The notes under the pieces were generated by a model that was not told the origin of the DNA, did no database searches, and saw nothing but the letters and a program-made list of their open reading frames with translations. The position numbers and the translations under genes were made by a program. This document shows, piece after piece, positions 16,208 through 24,632 of a stretch of DNA of 64,000 bases; position 1 is the stretch's first letter; the number at the start of each line of letters is the position of its first letter. The DNA lies in the NCBI GenBank assembly GCA_016841365.1, contig JAENZI010000004.1, positions 124,001 through 188,000 on the forward strand, read 5' to 3'. Origin of the DNA: Anaerolineaceae bacterium. GTDB taxonomy: Bacteria > Chloroflexota > Anaerolineae > Anaerolineales > Anaerolineaceae.

Positions 16208-17017
16208 TTATTGCGAGAACAAACCATCCAGAGCGCTTGAATTGATGCGGGATGTCTGGTCGATACTGATCGGCGTGACAGAAACCTTCTTTTCTACCAG
16301 CAATGCATACAAATCAGTGCCGGGTTCAAGATCTTCCGGGTCGTAACGGATTTCATACTTCATCGGTCCGGGCTCTTCGAGGGATTGCCTTGTGGTGGGT
16401 TTGGGGAAGTAATAGCGGCTGCGTGATTGTCGTGTGAGCACCATGGGTGTGTCAACTGTGGCACCGCTTGGGATATCCATTTTGATGATGTCTACATCGT
16501 CGGCTAAACCAGTTTCAAGCATCTTTTGTGCGATGATCTGGGTGAAGTAACCTGCGACATTGAAGTCCACATCTTGCGAGAGCGAAAGATGGTGTTCGGT
16601 GCTGGTTTGCATTGAGACGGCTAATGCCGGGATGCCGAGGGATGCGGCTTCTAAGGCTGCCCCCACAGTTCCAGAAATTGAGATGCACGCGCCGATATTT
16701 TCGCCATAGTTAATCCCGGAAACAACAAGGTCGGGCTTTTCTTTGACCACATCGTAGATGCCGTGGATCACAGCTTGACCAGGAGAGCCATCCACGGAGA
16801 AGACTTCCCAATCGCGGCCGTTGACGTGCAGGTTCATTTGTTCAATAATGCCGGAGGAATGGATGGGCATGCTGTGACCCGCACCGGAATGCTGGTCACG
16901 CGGGGCGACGACATGAATGAACCCGAGGGGGTCAAGCGCCTCAGCGGCTGCCCACAAGCCGGGGGAATGGATACTGTCATCATTGGTCAGCAAGATTTGT
17001 TTCGATTTATTGTTCAT
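16208..17017 (-). CDS. surE: 5'-/3'-nucleotidase SurE
   Basis: 269-aa metal-dependent phosphatase that hydrolyses nucleoside monophosphates and, in some bacteria, short polyphosphate. Metal-site motifs are present: LLTNDDS (9-15), SGINYGENIG (Ser and Asn ligands), and SGTVGAALEA. The length is normal. It has its own terminator, and the sufS-sufE transcript ends upstream of it, so surE is probably transcribed alone. Exopolyphosphatase activity would fit the phosphate-related genes 2-10 kb upstream on the same strand, but that link is speculative. Confidence 0.93.
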   Translation of the reverse strand: MNNKSKQILLTNDDSIHSPGLWAAAEALDPLGFIHVVAPRDQHSGAGHSMPIHSSGIIEQMNLHVNGRDWEVFSVDGSPGQAVIHGIYDVVKEKPDLVVSGINYGENIGACISISGTVGAALEAASLGIPALAVSMQTSTEHHLSLSQDVDFNVAGYFTQIIAQKMLETGLADDVDIIKMDIPSGATVDTPMVLTRQSRSRYYFPKPTTRQSLEEPGPMKYEIRYDPEDLEPGTDLYALLVEKKVSVTPISIDQTSRINSSALDGLFSQ

Positions 17018-17102
17018 AGCATCTTTATTGTATTCCCTAATACCATCGCCTTCAATCGGTCACGGGTAAAGGTTTTGTTAAATATCAAACTTTTTACAGT
17101 CA

Positions 17103-17130
17103 GAAAAAAGAGACGTTTACCAACGTCTCT
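17103..17130 (-). terminator. Intrinsic terminator after sufE
   Basis: Perfect 8-bp stem AGAGACGT / ACGTCTCT (17109-17116 and 17123-17130), 6-base loop, T-run on the minus strand. Confidence 0.9.
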
Positions 17131-17166
17131 GGGTGGGTTATGTAAGTCAGCAAGTGTCAATTTGCC

Positions 17167-17592
17167 TTACGGTTCGTTGGCAGCACACTTAGCGGCAAAG
17201 GCTTTGATCTGCTCGATCATAGCCATCAAGCCGTTTGCCCGCTGTGAGGAAAGGTGCTGGTCCATGCCCGTTTCAGCGAAGAATGACAGGTCTGCCGCAA
17301 GCACGTCTTCCGCCGGCTGACCGGAAAAAACCTTCAGCAGCAAAGCGGCTAAGCCTTTCACGATCAGGCTGTCGCTATCGGCCAGCAAGTGAACCTTGCC
17401 TTCAATACATTCTCGATGGAGCCAGACGGTAGATTGGCAGCCACGGACGATGTTCTCTTCGGTCTTATATTCCTCAATCAGCGGTTCCATTTTCTGTCCC
17501 AATTCGATCAGGTAGGCATAGCGTTCTTCCCATTGGGGGAGGAATGAAAAGTCTTCAATGATCTCGTTTTGAAGTGCTTGAATGGACTCCAT
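17167..17592 (-). CDS. sufE: SufE-like sulfur acceptor protein
   Basis: 141-aa SufE. It takes persulfide sulfur from SufS and passes it to the Fe-S scaffold. The acceptor Cys is Cys52 in IVRGCQSTVWL, the expected place and context. Domain length is normal. It lies 2 bases downstream of sufS and its ATG follows AGGAAG, so it is co-translated with sufS. No sufBCD genes are in this window, so the scaffold genes must be elsewhere. Confidence 0.93.
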   Translation of the reverse strand: MESIQALQNEIIEDFSFLPQWEERYAYLIELGQKMEPLIEEYKTEENIVRGCQSTVWLHRECIEGKVHLLADSDSLIVKGLAALLLKVFSGQPAEDVLAADLSFFAETGMDQHLSSQRANGLMAMIEQIKAFAAKCAANEP

Positions 17593-17594
17593 GA

Positions 17595-18818
17595 TTATCT
17601 TCCTAACATTTTCAATGCTTTGCGTATGGCGGTCACCAGCGCATCAATATCCTGCATGCTATTGTAGAGCGCCAGGGAAGCACGCACTGTGCCGTCAATG
17701 CCCAGGGCGGCCATGATCGGTTGGGTGCAGTGATGCCCTGTGCGGACAGCGACACCCTGGGTATCCAGCAGGGTGCCCAGGTCGTAATGGTGGATGCCTT
17801 CAATATTGAATGCCAAAATGCTGGATTGCTCTTTGGCGTTGCCGTAGATTCTCAAACCCTCAATTTCTAACAGCCTTTCTCGGCCGTACGCCAGCAGTTG
17901 ATCCTCATGCGCTTGGATGTCTTCAAAGGACAGCGTGTTGAGATAGTCGATGGCTGCCGCTAACCCGATTGGCCCGACGATGTTGGGCGTACCGGCTTCA
18001 AATTTGAAGGGCAGTTTGTTATAGGTGGTCTTTTCAGCCGTGACGAGGTCGATCATTTCGCCGCCGCTTTGATAGGGCGGCATGGCATCCAGCCAGCGTT
18101 CTTTGCCGTACAATACGCCAATCCCAGTGGGGCCATACATTTTATGCCCGGAGAAAGCGTAAAAATCGGCATCCAGCGCGCGCACGTCATGTGCAATATG
18201 CTGCACAGATTGCGCCGCATCCACCAGCACGGCTGCGCCTACCTTATGGGCCATGTCAATCATCTTTTTGGCGGGGTTAACGGTGCCGAGGGAGTTTGAG
18301 ACGTGGTTGAAAGCGACGATGCGTGTTTTTTCCGATAATAAATTTTCATAAACTTCCAGTTGAAGTTCGCCGTTCTCGTCAAAGGGGATGACGCGGAAAT
18401 GTGCCTGTCGGCGTTCGCACATCATCTGCCAGGGGACGAAATTGGAGTGATGATCCATCTGGGTGACGATCACTTCATCGCCCGGGTTGACAAATGCCTC
18501 ACCAAAGGCAAAAGCGACCAGGTTGATCGATTCGGTGGTGCCGCGCGTGAAAATGATCTCGTGTTCGTGCTCGGCGTTGATGTAGCGTTGTACCGTCCTG
18601 CGCCCGCTTTCGTGGGCTTCGGTTGCCAGAGACGAGAGATGGTGCGCTGCCCGGTGGATGTTGCTGTTGTAAGTCGTGTAATACTGGGTGATCGCTTCGA
18701 TTACCGATTGGGGTTTTTGTGTGGTCGCCGCGTTGTCCAAATAGGTGAGCGGGTGACCGTTAACCTCTGAATGTAGTATCGGGAAATCAGACCGGATTTT
18801 TTGAATGTCGATTGCCAT
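17595..18818 (-). CDS. sufS: Cysteine desulfurase SufS
   Basis: 407-aa PLP enzyme that converts L-cysteine to alanine and a protein persulfide. PLP Lys226 is in AFSGHKMYGPTG and the catalytic Cys364 is in RTGHHCTQP. The residue numbers coincide with those of E. coli SufS (Lys226, Cys364). Cofactor contacts TRGTTESINL, HHSNFVPW and VDAAQS are present. It forms a two-gene operon with sufE and has a plausible promoter at 18854-18882. Confidence 0.95.
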   Translation of the reverse strand: MAIDIQKIRSDFPILHSEVNGHPLTYLDNAATTQKPQSVIEAITQYYTTYNSNIHRAAHHLSSLATEAHESGRRTVQRYINAEHEHEIIFTRGTTESINLVAFAFGEAFVNPGDEVIVTQMDHHSNFVPWQMMCERRQAHFRVIPFDENGELQLEVYENLLSEKTRIVAFNHVSNSLGTVNPAKKMIDMAHKVGAAVLVDAAQSVQHIAHDVRALDADFYAFSGHKMYGPTGIGVLYGKERWLDAMPPYQSGGEMIDLVTAEKTTYNKLPFKFEAGTPNIVGPIGLAAAIDYLNTLSFEDIQAHEDQLLAYGRERLLEIEGLRIYGNAKEQSSILAFNIEGIHHYDLGTLLDTQGVAVRTGHHCTQPIMAALGIDGTVRASLALYNSMQDIDALVTAIRKALKMLGR

Positions 18819-18853
18819 TGCTTCCTTTATTTCATTTAGGTGTATATAGATGA

Positions 18854-18882
18854 ATTTTACCCGACAGGTATCAATTTGACAG
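18854..18882 (-). promoter_or_regulatory. Possible promoter of sufSE
   Basis: On the minus strand CTGTCA (18877-18882), a 17-base spacer and TAAAAT (18854-18859), about 35 bases upstream of the sufS start. The -35 box matches consensus at 4 of 6 positions. Confidence 0.4.
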
Positions 18883-18931
18883 CCTGATTTACAAAAGTTA
18901 AGTGGATGGTTGTGATTGGTATGCGGAAGAA

Positions 18932-20143
18932 CTAATTTTGTATTGGATTGGCTGACGAGGGCAGCTTGAGCCGTTCCCCCAGCTTTCCTAAAGGCAGACC
19001 ATTGACAAGGTGCCCGGCGGCAGACGCCAAATTGTATCTTGATTTGTCTATTGCCACAATTTCAACACGCTTGCCGGTTCGGTCTGCATCCTCCAATACA
19101 CCCGAGAGCGTGTGAATGCCCGGCAAAATATAAAATTGAGCTCCGATTCTGGCTGCGATGGGTTGGTTCTCATCGCTGGCGACGATGAGGTGTACCGTAC
19201 CGGGCGGGAAGTTTGGCGTCACTTCGGCAAGAAAGCGGGCAGCATCAGGCGTCCCGATGGGGGTGAGATCAAGGATCTGTGCCTGGGGGGCTATGTTGGT
19301 GACCGCACCTATGACCAGGCCGGTACCCACATCATCCCGTGGAGATTCTGTGATCAGGGTCAGGATACCGTTGCTCTCAAGGCTTGAGGCGGCTGGCGGG
19401 TTGCCAAATTTTGCCACCAGGTCATCGTAGTTAAGCCCCTGACGGATCATTTGGGCGAAGACTTCGGGAAGCCCTGTCTGTCGCATGGCATGCACAGCGG
19501 CGTTGATATTGTAGGGAACACGGAACATTTCAGCGGTGACTTCGTACTTATTAAGCGTTAAGACGGCATAACTGGGGCGCGGGTCTCCGTCATCCGGCCG
19601 CCCGACGGTGCCCGGGTTGATGAACCACACAGCATTCACCTTGCGGATGAAGCCCTGATGGGAATGTCCGCAAAGGATAATGTCAGCATCGGTTGTGGCT
19701 GCTAATTCGGCCAGGCGGCTATCGGGTGTTTGCGGCAGCAGATGCTCGTTGATCGATGCCGGGCTGCCGTGGGTCAGCAGGATCTTCTGTCCGCCAAGCT
19801 CGACCAGACGCTGTTTCGGGAGCTTGGATAAAAATTTGCGAGATGGTTTTGAGAGGGATTGGTACGTCCAGGCAAACATTTGGCGTTTTTCTGGTGTTTT
19901 GACGCGCTGCCAACCCTCCTGGCGGTGCTTTTTGCTGAGTACTTTTTTGTCGTAATTGCCGAGAATGTTGATGAAAGCAGGGTTCTGAATGCGCTGTACG
20001 GTTTGTTCAGGGTTGGGTCCGTAGCCGGTTGTGTCGCCCAGGTTCAGGATAACATCTCCGGTAGATTGCCCCCTGGCATGGCGCAGAACCGCCTCTAGCG
20101 CGTGGATGTTGCCGTGAATGTCGGAAAGAACAACGATCTTCAT
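18932..20143 (-). CDS. Metallophosphoesterase fused to a degenerate SAM hydroxide adenosyltransferase-like domain
   Basis: 403 aa in two parts. Residues 1-210 are a complete YfcE/ApaH-type metallophosphoesterase: SDIHGN (Asp8, His10), NLGDTTGYGPNP (Asp37), GNYD (Asn63), THGSP (His125), CGHSHQG (His160, His162). Residues about 259-392 resemble the N-terminal domain of DUF62 SAM hydrolases: a matching start (GILTLITES), NIAPQAQILDLT, NFPPGTVHLIVA, and a final ASAAGHLVNGLPLGKLG. The DUF62 catalytic triad Asp-Arg-His is lost (positions align with Ser323, an Ala near 331, Asn371) and TDF and PDNG are changed. So it may bind a ligand rather than cleave SAM. Its ATG overlaps the CHAD gene stop by 4 bases (ATGA), so it is the last gene of that operon. 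Confidence 0.8.
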   Translation of the reverse strand: MKIVVLSDIHGNIHALEAVLRHARGQSTGDVILNLGDTTGYGPNPEQTVQRIQNPAFINILGNYDKKVLSKKHRQEGWQRVKTPEKRQMFAWTYQSLSKPSRKFLSKLPKQRLVELGGQKILLTHGSPASINEHLLPQTPDSRLAELAATTDADIILCGHSHQGFIRKVNAVWFINPGTVGRPDDGDPRPSYAVLTLNKYEVTAEMFRVPYNINAAVHAMRQTGLPEVFAQMIRQGLNYDDLVAKFGNPPAASSLESNGILTLITESPRDDVGTGLVIGAVTNIAPQAQILDLTPIGTPDAARFLAEVTPNFPPGTVHLIVASDENQPIAARIGAQFYILPGIHTLSGVLEDADRTGKRVEIVAIDKSRYNLASAAGHLVNGLPLGKLGERLKLPSSANPIQN

Positions 20144-21213
20144 GATGTACTGTCTGGGGGTTGGGGCGCGTCCCTCTCTTCAACTGAGAGGTGCGCCTGC
20201 TGGAGATTTTCACCTTGTGATGCCTGCTGGGCGGCAAGGTGCTGCAGGGCTGCTTCAACATTGACCGGTGCGCTGATGATGTTCCGCAGGTTCTCCCAGG
20301 CTTGTTCACGCTGCAGTATATCCCATTCAGAGAGAAATGCCTGGTAGGTCTCATTACGGATATTTTGTTGGATTGCAACGAGGTGCTGGATGCCCGGCAG
20401 CAAGCGCTTGAGTGGGCCAGCGTTGCCGAAATAATCCTCAATGCGTTCCCTTTCTTCTTCGATGAATTTTGGCAGCCAGGCAATCCACACATCGGCATCG
20501 TGGATAGCGCCAAGTTGATCTTGGATGTCTTTCATAATCTGGATGTAAGGCAGCAGTGCTTGTTTATAGATCGGCGCAAAGATTTCCAGCGTATAACGGA
20601 AATGCTTCCCCGCAATCCGCATGGCATGCAGCGCTTCAATGTTTTCTGGTTTTTGAATGGCCGTTTGGTAACTCAGGAAGTCATCGAGGTGCTGGTTGAC
20701 CGCTGCATAAGCCTTTTGATACAGTGATGGGGTGAAGAGGTAAAGCCCTTCTTTGTTTGCCGCCATGTCTTCAAACTGATGCTGCAATATGTTGAAAATG
20801 CCTTCATCCTGGTAGCGGGTGAGGGTTTTTGTTACTTTATCTTGTGCCTTGGTACGGCGCTGTTTGAGCCTGAGGAGCAGACGGCGGTAGCCGGGTTTCA
20901 ATTTCTCGTCCAGGTCTTCGTCATACAGCAGGTTGAGGGTCTCGATCTGGATATCCAGATCACGCGCCCTGCCGAGGGTCTTTGTGACCCTGCGGATATC
21001 ATCCTGCCATGTGACAGATTTTTTCTTGGGGAGACATTCTCTGAAATGATCCATGGCGCTTCGCAGCCGGCGAGAGGCGACCCGCATACGGTGGATGTGT
21101 TCGATATCCTTGGGGTCCAGCGCACCTGCCAGGTCATTTTCGAGCACATTCACCTGTTCCAGCATGAAATTAGCGCCGAAGATGCAGATGGTTTTCTGAA
21201 CTTTTTTACTCAT
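20140..21213 (-). CDS. CHAD domain protein (polyphosphate-binding family)
   Basis: 357 aa. The CHAD fold is a helical bundle with conserved His and basic residues that binds inorganic polyphosphate. The signature HIHRMRVASRRLRSAMDHF is near residues 39-57, DLDIQIETL follows, and the second half repeats the pattern in ALHAMRIAGKHFRYTLEIF. It probably sits on polyphosphate granules or senses polyphosphate. It overlaps the phosphoesterase gene by 4 bases and follows two thymidylate-kinase-like genes on the same transcript, about 1.6 kb downstream of phoU, which supports a phosphate-storage context. Confidence 0.9.
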   Translation of the reverse strand: MSKKVQKTICIFGANFMLEQVNVLENDLAGALDPKDIEHIHRMRVASRRLRSAMDHFRECLPKKKSVTWQDDIRRVTKTLGRARDLDIQIETLNLLYDEDLDEKLKPGYRRLLLRLKQRRTKAQDKVTKTLTRYQDEGIFNILQHQFEDMAANKEGLYLFTPSLYQKAYAAVNQHLDDFLSYQTAIQKPENIEALHAMRIAGKHFRYTLEIFAPIYKQALLPYIQIMKDIQDQLGAIHDADVWIAWLPKFIEEERERIEDYFGNAGPLKRLLPGIQHLVAIQQNIRNETYQAFLSEWDILQREQAWENLRNIISAPVNVEAALQHLAAQQASQGENLQQAHLSVEERDAPQPPDSTS

Positions 21214-21268
21214 GCTATCCTGCCTGTGTTCTGCAGCCGCGTGAGGGGAAGTCGCTCGTGATGTTTGT

Positions 21269-21982
21269 TTAGAAGTCTTCTTCGATGATGGATTGCTGGT
21301 CTTCGAGCAGATTACGGATGTGCATCTTTAAGTCTGAAAAGACATCCAGCACCGGTCGGGCTGCATTCACGGTGACAAACCCATATTGCTCTGCAAACTG
21401 GTCAAATAAGGTAACCAATGACGATTGGTAATCAATAAAGCTGTCATACAAGTCTTTTGAGGGATGGATGTCCATGCCGGCTTCCCAGTAATTCAGGCCG
21501 CGACCATGAATCAGGCGTGCTACCAGGTCCGTCACCTCGGCTTTAAGATACAGCACCAGGTCTGGTTTGAGTGCAAAACCGTACACCTTTTTTGCCCAAT
21601 CCGCATCGGCCCCGCGGGAAATATCGCGAGCCATAATTGAATAGAAGTAGCGATCCGAAAGCACGATAAAACCAGCCTGCAGCGCAGGGATGATCTGGTT
21701 TTCGAGCCTGTCAGCAAAATCGGTGGCATAGAACAGGCTCATGGTGATCCTGCCCAGCGTGTGTCCTTTGCGCGCTTCTTCTAACCCCTTTTGGGTCATA
21801 TCAGAACGCCTCAGCCCCGTATCGGAGACCGCAAAACCTTCGTCCTCAAGCCATCTGCGCAACAGCTGGGTTTGTGTTGAGCGACCGACACCGTCCGAGC
21901 CTTCCAGGACGATCAGTTTGCCAGGAAGATCTCCAATTTCGCGATAAGGGAAACCTGCACCGTAGAAATCAGGGTCAGACAT
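21269..21982 (-). CDS. Thymidylate-kinase-like protein with an Arg-substituted P-loop
   Basis: 237-aa P-loop kinase-like protein of the thymidylate kinase fold. The Walker A motif reads GSDGVGRST (28-36): the invariant Lys is Arg34, encoded by CGC, so it is not a simple transition from a Lys codon. DRYFYSIMARDISRG keeps the DRY substrate-site motif, and NYWEAGMD is shared with the neighbouring paralogue instead of a standard Tmk lid. A P-loop Arg usually weakens or abolishes ATP hydrolysis, so this may be a regulatory or pseudo-kinase subunit. It overlaps its paralogue by one base (TGATG), which suggests equimolar production and perhaps a heterodimer. Confidence 0.82.
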   Translation of the reverse strand: MSDPDFYGAGFPYREIGDLPGKLIVLEGSDGVGRSTQTQLLRRWLEDEGFAVSDTGLRRSDMTQKGLEEARKGHTLGRITMSLFYATDFADRLENQIIPALQAGFIVLSDRYFYSIMARDISRGADADWAKKVYGFALKPDLVLYLKAEVTDLVARLIHGRGLNYWEAGMDIHPSKDLYDSFIDYQSSLVTLFDQFAEQYGFVTVNAARPVLDVFSDLKMHIRNLLEDQQSIIEEDF

Positions 21983-22713
21983 CAGGCATTTCCTTTCCGG
22001 GCGTTAATGTCCGATTGCATGAGAAAATAGGGGGTTCCATCAGGTGTCGGGAGACCTTTCCAGCCATCTAATTCTTGCTTGACGATCTCTCTCACCAAGC
22101 GCTGCTGCGCCTGGACGGTCAGGTTGCCGTCAATCACGGTCAGGTTGAATTCCTCTACCATGTTGTCATATTCGTTCAAGATGCGTTCCTGAAAGAGCTT
22201 GAAGCTCTCGATCCGGCTTTCTGATAGTTGGAGGTCCATCCCCGCTTCGTAAAACTTGAGCGCTGCCCTGGCGCTGGTGATGCGCTGAACGGCAATATCC
22301 AGCGGGACTCTAAAATACAGAGCGATATCAGGCTGCATGGCGAAGGAATACAGGTTGCGAACCCAATCCTTATCCACTCCCCGTGCAACATCGCGCCCGA
22401 AGGCAGTAAAGGCATACCGATCCGCCAGAACGATCACGCCTGCTTTCAGCATCGGCAGGATGCGGTTCTCCCACCTGTCCGCAAAGTCAGTGCATTGCAG
22501 TAAGCTGAATGTGCTGGGGGTGAAGAGCTTGCGTTTTTTGGCGCGCTTTGTGGTGCTCTTGACCAGTGCAGACGAATTCCACTCACTAAAATAAACAGAT
22601 CGCCCCTGTGTTTGAAGCCACTTATACAGCAGGTCGATTTGGGTGGATTTCCCGCTGCCGTCGATGCCCTCAACGATGATCAACTTCCCGGGGGTTGTAT
22701 TTTTCCTCAACAT
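21982..22713 (-). CDS. Thymidylate-kinase-like protein with an intact P-loop
   Basis: 243-aa P-loop nucleotide kinase of the Tmk fold: Walker A EGIDGSGKST (15-24), the DRY motif in LADRYAFTAFGRDVARG, and AMQPDIALYFRVP after it. It shares with its downstream paralogue the block FYEAGMDL, which is not a normal Tmk lid. I take the ATG at 22713 as start because GGAAGG lies 7 bases before it; the in-frame GTG at 22728 overlaps that site. A minus-strand TATAAT at 22755-22760, just after the phoU terminator, probably starts the transcript of this gene, its paralogue, CHAD and the phosphoesterase. It could be the cell's dTMP kinase, or a kinase of this operon with another substrate. Confidence 0.8.
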   Translation of the reverse strand: MLRKNTTPGKLIIVEGIDGSGKSTQIDLLYKWLQTQGRSVYFSEWNSSALVKSTTKRAKKRKLFTPSTFSLLQCTDFADRWENRILPMLKAGVIVLADRYAFTAFGRDVARGVDKDWVRNLYSFAMQPDIALYFRVPLDIAVQRITSARAALKFYEAGMDLQLSESRIESFKLFQERILNEYDNMVEEFNLTVIDGNLTVQAQQRLVREIVKQELDGWKGLPTPDGTPYFLMQSDINARKGNA

Positions 22714-22794
22714 ATGCACGCCTTCCACCAGAATAAACGCTTTGGATGACCAAAATTATACTTGATTTATCCTTCCGGATGCGAATGTTTGTAC

Positions 22795-22820
22795 AAAAAA
22801 ACCGGCTGTAATCAGCCGGT
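22795..22820 (-). terminator. Intrinsic terminator after phoU
   Basis: Perfect 8-bp stem ACCGGCTG / CAGCCGGT with a 4-base loop and six T residues on the minus strand. It separates the pstB-phoU transcript from the kinase-CHAD operon. Confidence 0.9.
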
Positions 22821-22850
22821 GGAATTGAAAGGTTTTTTTGATGTTTCAGC

Positions 22851-23540
22851 TTAAAATTCGTCTTCTTCAAGCCACTCGTCATCCGAAACGTCAATTTCTA
22901 ATAGTTCGCCTGTTGCGATAAAAATGGTGCGTTCGCAAATATTGGTCACCCGATCTGCCATGCGCTCAATATTGTGCACGATCCACATGACGTAGTTAGA
23001 GTGATCGATGATGCCAGGGTTTTCGATCATGTTGGTGACATTCTTATGGAGTATCTGCTTGAAGAGTTCATCGACCAGATCATCTTCCTGGGGGATGCGG
23101 TATGCCATATTCACGTCTTCATTGATGAAGGCGCTTAACGCCCGATGGAGCATGCCAACGGCCAGGTCTCCCATCCGGGTGATTTCATGGATCGGTATGA
23201 CTGTGTCGTCCTCACCGATCAGGATGTTGATCTTTGCAATCCCTTTGGCGTAGTCACCCATCCTTTCCAGTTCGGTAATCACTTCAAGGATTGCTGCTAA
23301 AAACCGCAGGTCATGTGCGATGGGCTGCTGTGTTGCAAACAGGATCAGGACTCGGTTTTCGATGGCATAGCGTTTTTCGTTGATGACGTCATCATCCCGA
23401 TAAACTTTGCGCGCCGCCGAAAAATCACGCCTTTTGAGGGCGTCAATGGCATTCAACATCGCCTGTTCGACCATGCTTCCCAACAGTAGGACTTCATCCT
23501 GTAGATGGTGAATTTCGCGGTCTAAGGTTTGACGCGGCAT
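22851..23540 (-). CDS. phoU: Phosphate signalling regulator PhoU
   Basis: 229 aa with two PhoU three-helix repeats. The metal-binding signatures are ELERMGDYAKGIAKI (about residue 90) and IERMADRVTNICE (about 190). PhoU damps PhoR signalling through the Pst transporter and limits phosphate uptake. It follows pstB, 52 bases downstream, and its ATG has GGAGCT in front. The acidic C-terminal tail (DVSDDEWLEEDEF) is longer than usual. Confidence 0.93.
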   Translation of the reverse strand: MPRQTLDREIHHLQDEVLLLGSMVEQAMLNAIDALKRRDFSAARKVYRDDDVINEKRYAIENRVLILFATQQPIAHDLRFLAAILEVITELERMGDYAKGIAKINILIGEDDTVIPIHEITRMGDLAVGMLHRALSAFINEDVNMAYRIPQEDDLVDELFKQILHKNVTNMIENPGIIDHSNYVMWIVHNIERMADRVTNICERTIFIATGELLEIDVSDDEWLEEDEF

Positions 23541-23592
23541 GGGTAGCTCCTGATAGATGGATAAGGTTAAGGTACTGCTATTTTATATGATT

Positions 23593-24486
23593 TTATCCGA
23601 AACGACCAGTCACATAGTCTTCGGTTTGTTGGCATTTCGGGTTGGTGAAAATTTGGTCGGTGGCATCCATTTCTACCAATGTGCCTGAGCGGTCTTCATC
23701 GATCATCAAAAAGGCTGTAAAGTCCGATACGCGTGCCGCCTGCTGCATGTTGTGGGTCACAATCACGATGGTGTAGTTCTCTTTAAGTTCTTCCATCAGA
23801 TCTTCGATCATTAATGTGGCAATCGGGTCGAGGGCAGAGGCAGGCTCGTCCATTAAGATCACGGCGGGCTCGACAGCCAGCGCGCGTGCAATGCACAGAC
23901 GCTGCTGCTGGCCGCCTGAAAGCGCCAATGCAGATTGCTCGAGCTTGTCTTTAAGGTCCTTCCATACGGCTGCCTGCCTGAGGCTCTGTTCGACAATTTC
24001 ATCAAGAACATTCTTATTGCGGATGCCGTAAAGACGCGGTCCATAAGCGACATTGTCATAAATGTTCATCGGGAAGGGGTTGGGTCTCTGGAACACCATC
24101 CCGACCCGCTGGCGGATGTCCACAACATCAACATCAAGGCCGTAAATGTTCTTGCCGTTAAGCAGCACCTGCCCGGTGATGTGCGATCCCTTAACCAGGT
24201 CGTTCATCCGGTTGAATGATCGCAGTAAGGTGGATTTTCCGCAACCCGAAGGTCCGATCAGTGCCGTGATCCTGTTTTCAGGGATGTTGATCGAGATCTT
24301 GTTCAGCGCACGGAATTTTCCGTAATAAACGGATAGGTCCACAGCAGCCATTTTGACGGGGAGTGCATCAAGGGGTAATTGCGCGGCTTTTTCCCCAAGG
24401 CTGATGCTGGTTTGTATGGGTTTATTTCGTTTTGAGGGCGAAGATGAAGGCGACAGCGTGAGAATATCAGGTTTTGAAAGATTCAT
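23593..24486 (-). CDS. pstB: Phosphate ABC transporter ATP-binding protein PstB
   Basis: 297 aa. Walker [10 protein letters not shown], signature LSGGQQQR and Walker [14 protein letters not shown] are all intact, and [15 protein letters not shown] is the PstB-specific Q-loop region. It should energise high-affinity phosphate uptake with PstC and PstA, but no pstS, pstC or pstA gene is in the window. About 45 residues precede the usual PstB start ([11 protein letters not shown]); that Ser/Pro-rich extension may be real or the start may lie further in. I use the ATG at 24486; no clear Shine-Dalgarno is seen. PhoR lies 147 bases upstream. Confidence 0.92.
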   Translation of the reverse strand: MNLSKPDILTLSPSSSPSKRNKPIQTSISLGEKAAQLPLDALPVKMAAVDLSVYYGKFRALNKISINIPENRITALIGPSGCGKSTLLRSFNRMNDLVKGSHITGQVLLNGKNIYGLDVDVVDIRQRVGMVFQRPNPFPMNIYDNVAYGPRLYGIRNKNVLDEIVEQSLRQAAVWKDLKDKLEQSALALSGGQQQRLCIARALAVEPAVILMDEPASALDPIATLMIEDLMEELKENYTIVIVTHNMQQAARVSDFTAFLMIDEDRSGTLVEMDATDQIFTNPKCQQTEDYVTGRFG

Positions 24487-24632
24487 AAGTGTTGTTCGTT
24501 CATCGTAGTGCAAATCCGTCTGGATGACGGCTCAATCAAGATTTAGATCATGTTAATCTTATCATTTCTGTATTTAAGTTAATCAGTCACAAGGTTAAAT
24601 CTGGATAAATTAGGGTAAAGATCAGATTAACG

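Noticed and set aside
21269-22713. Frameshifted single thymidylate kinase
   Set aside because: Both proteins are full length with their own P-loop and DRY motifs, so they are two paralogous genes and not one broken gene.
24487-24632. Pho box upstream of pstB
   Set aside because: TTAAC-like words recur, but not with the 11-base period of PhoB or PhoP sites, so I do not call an operator.
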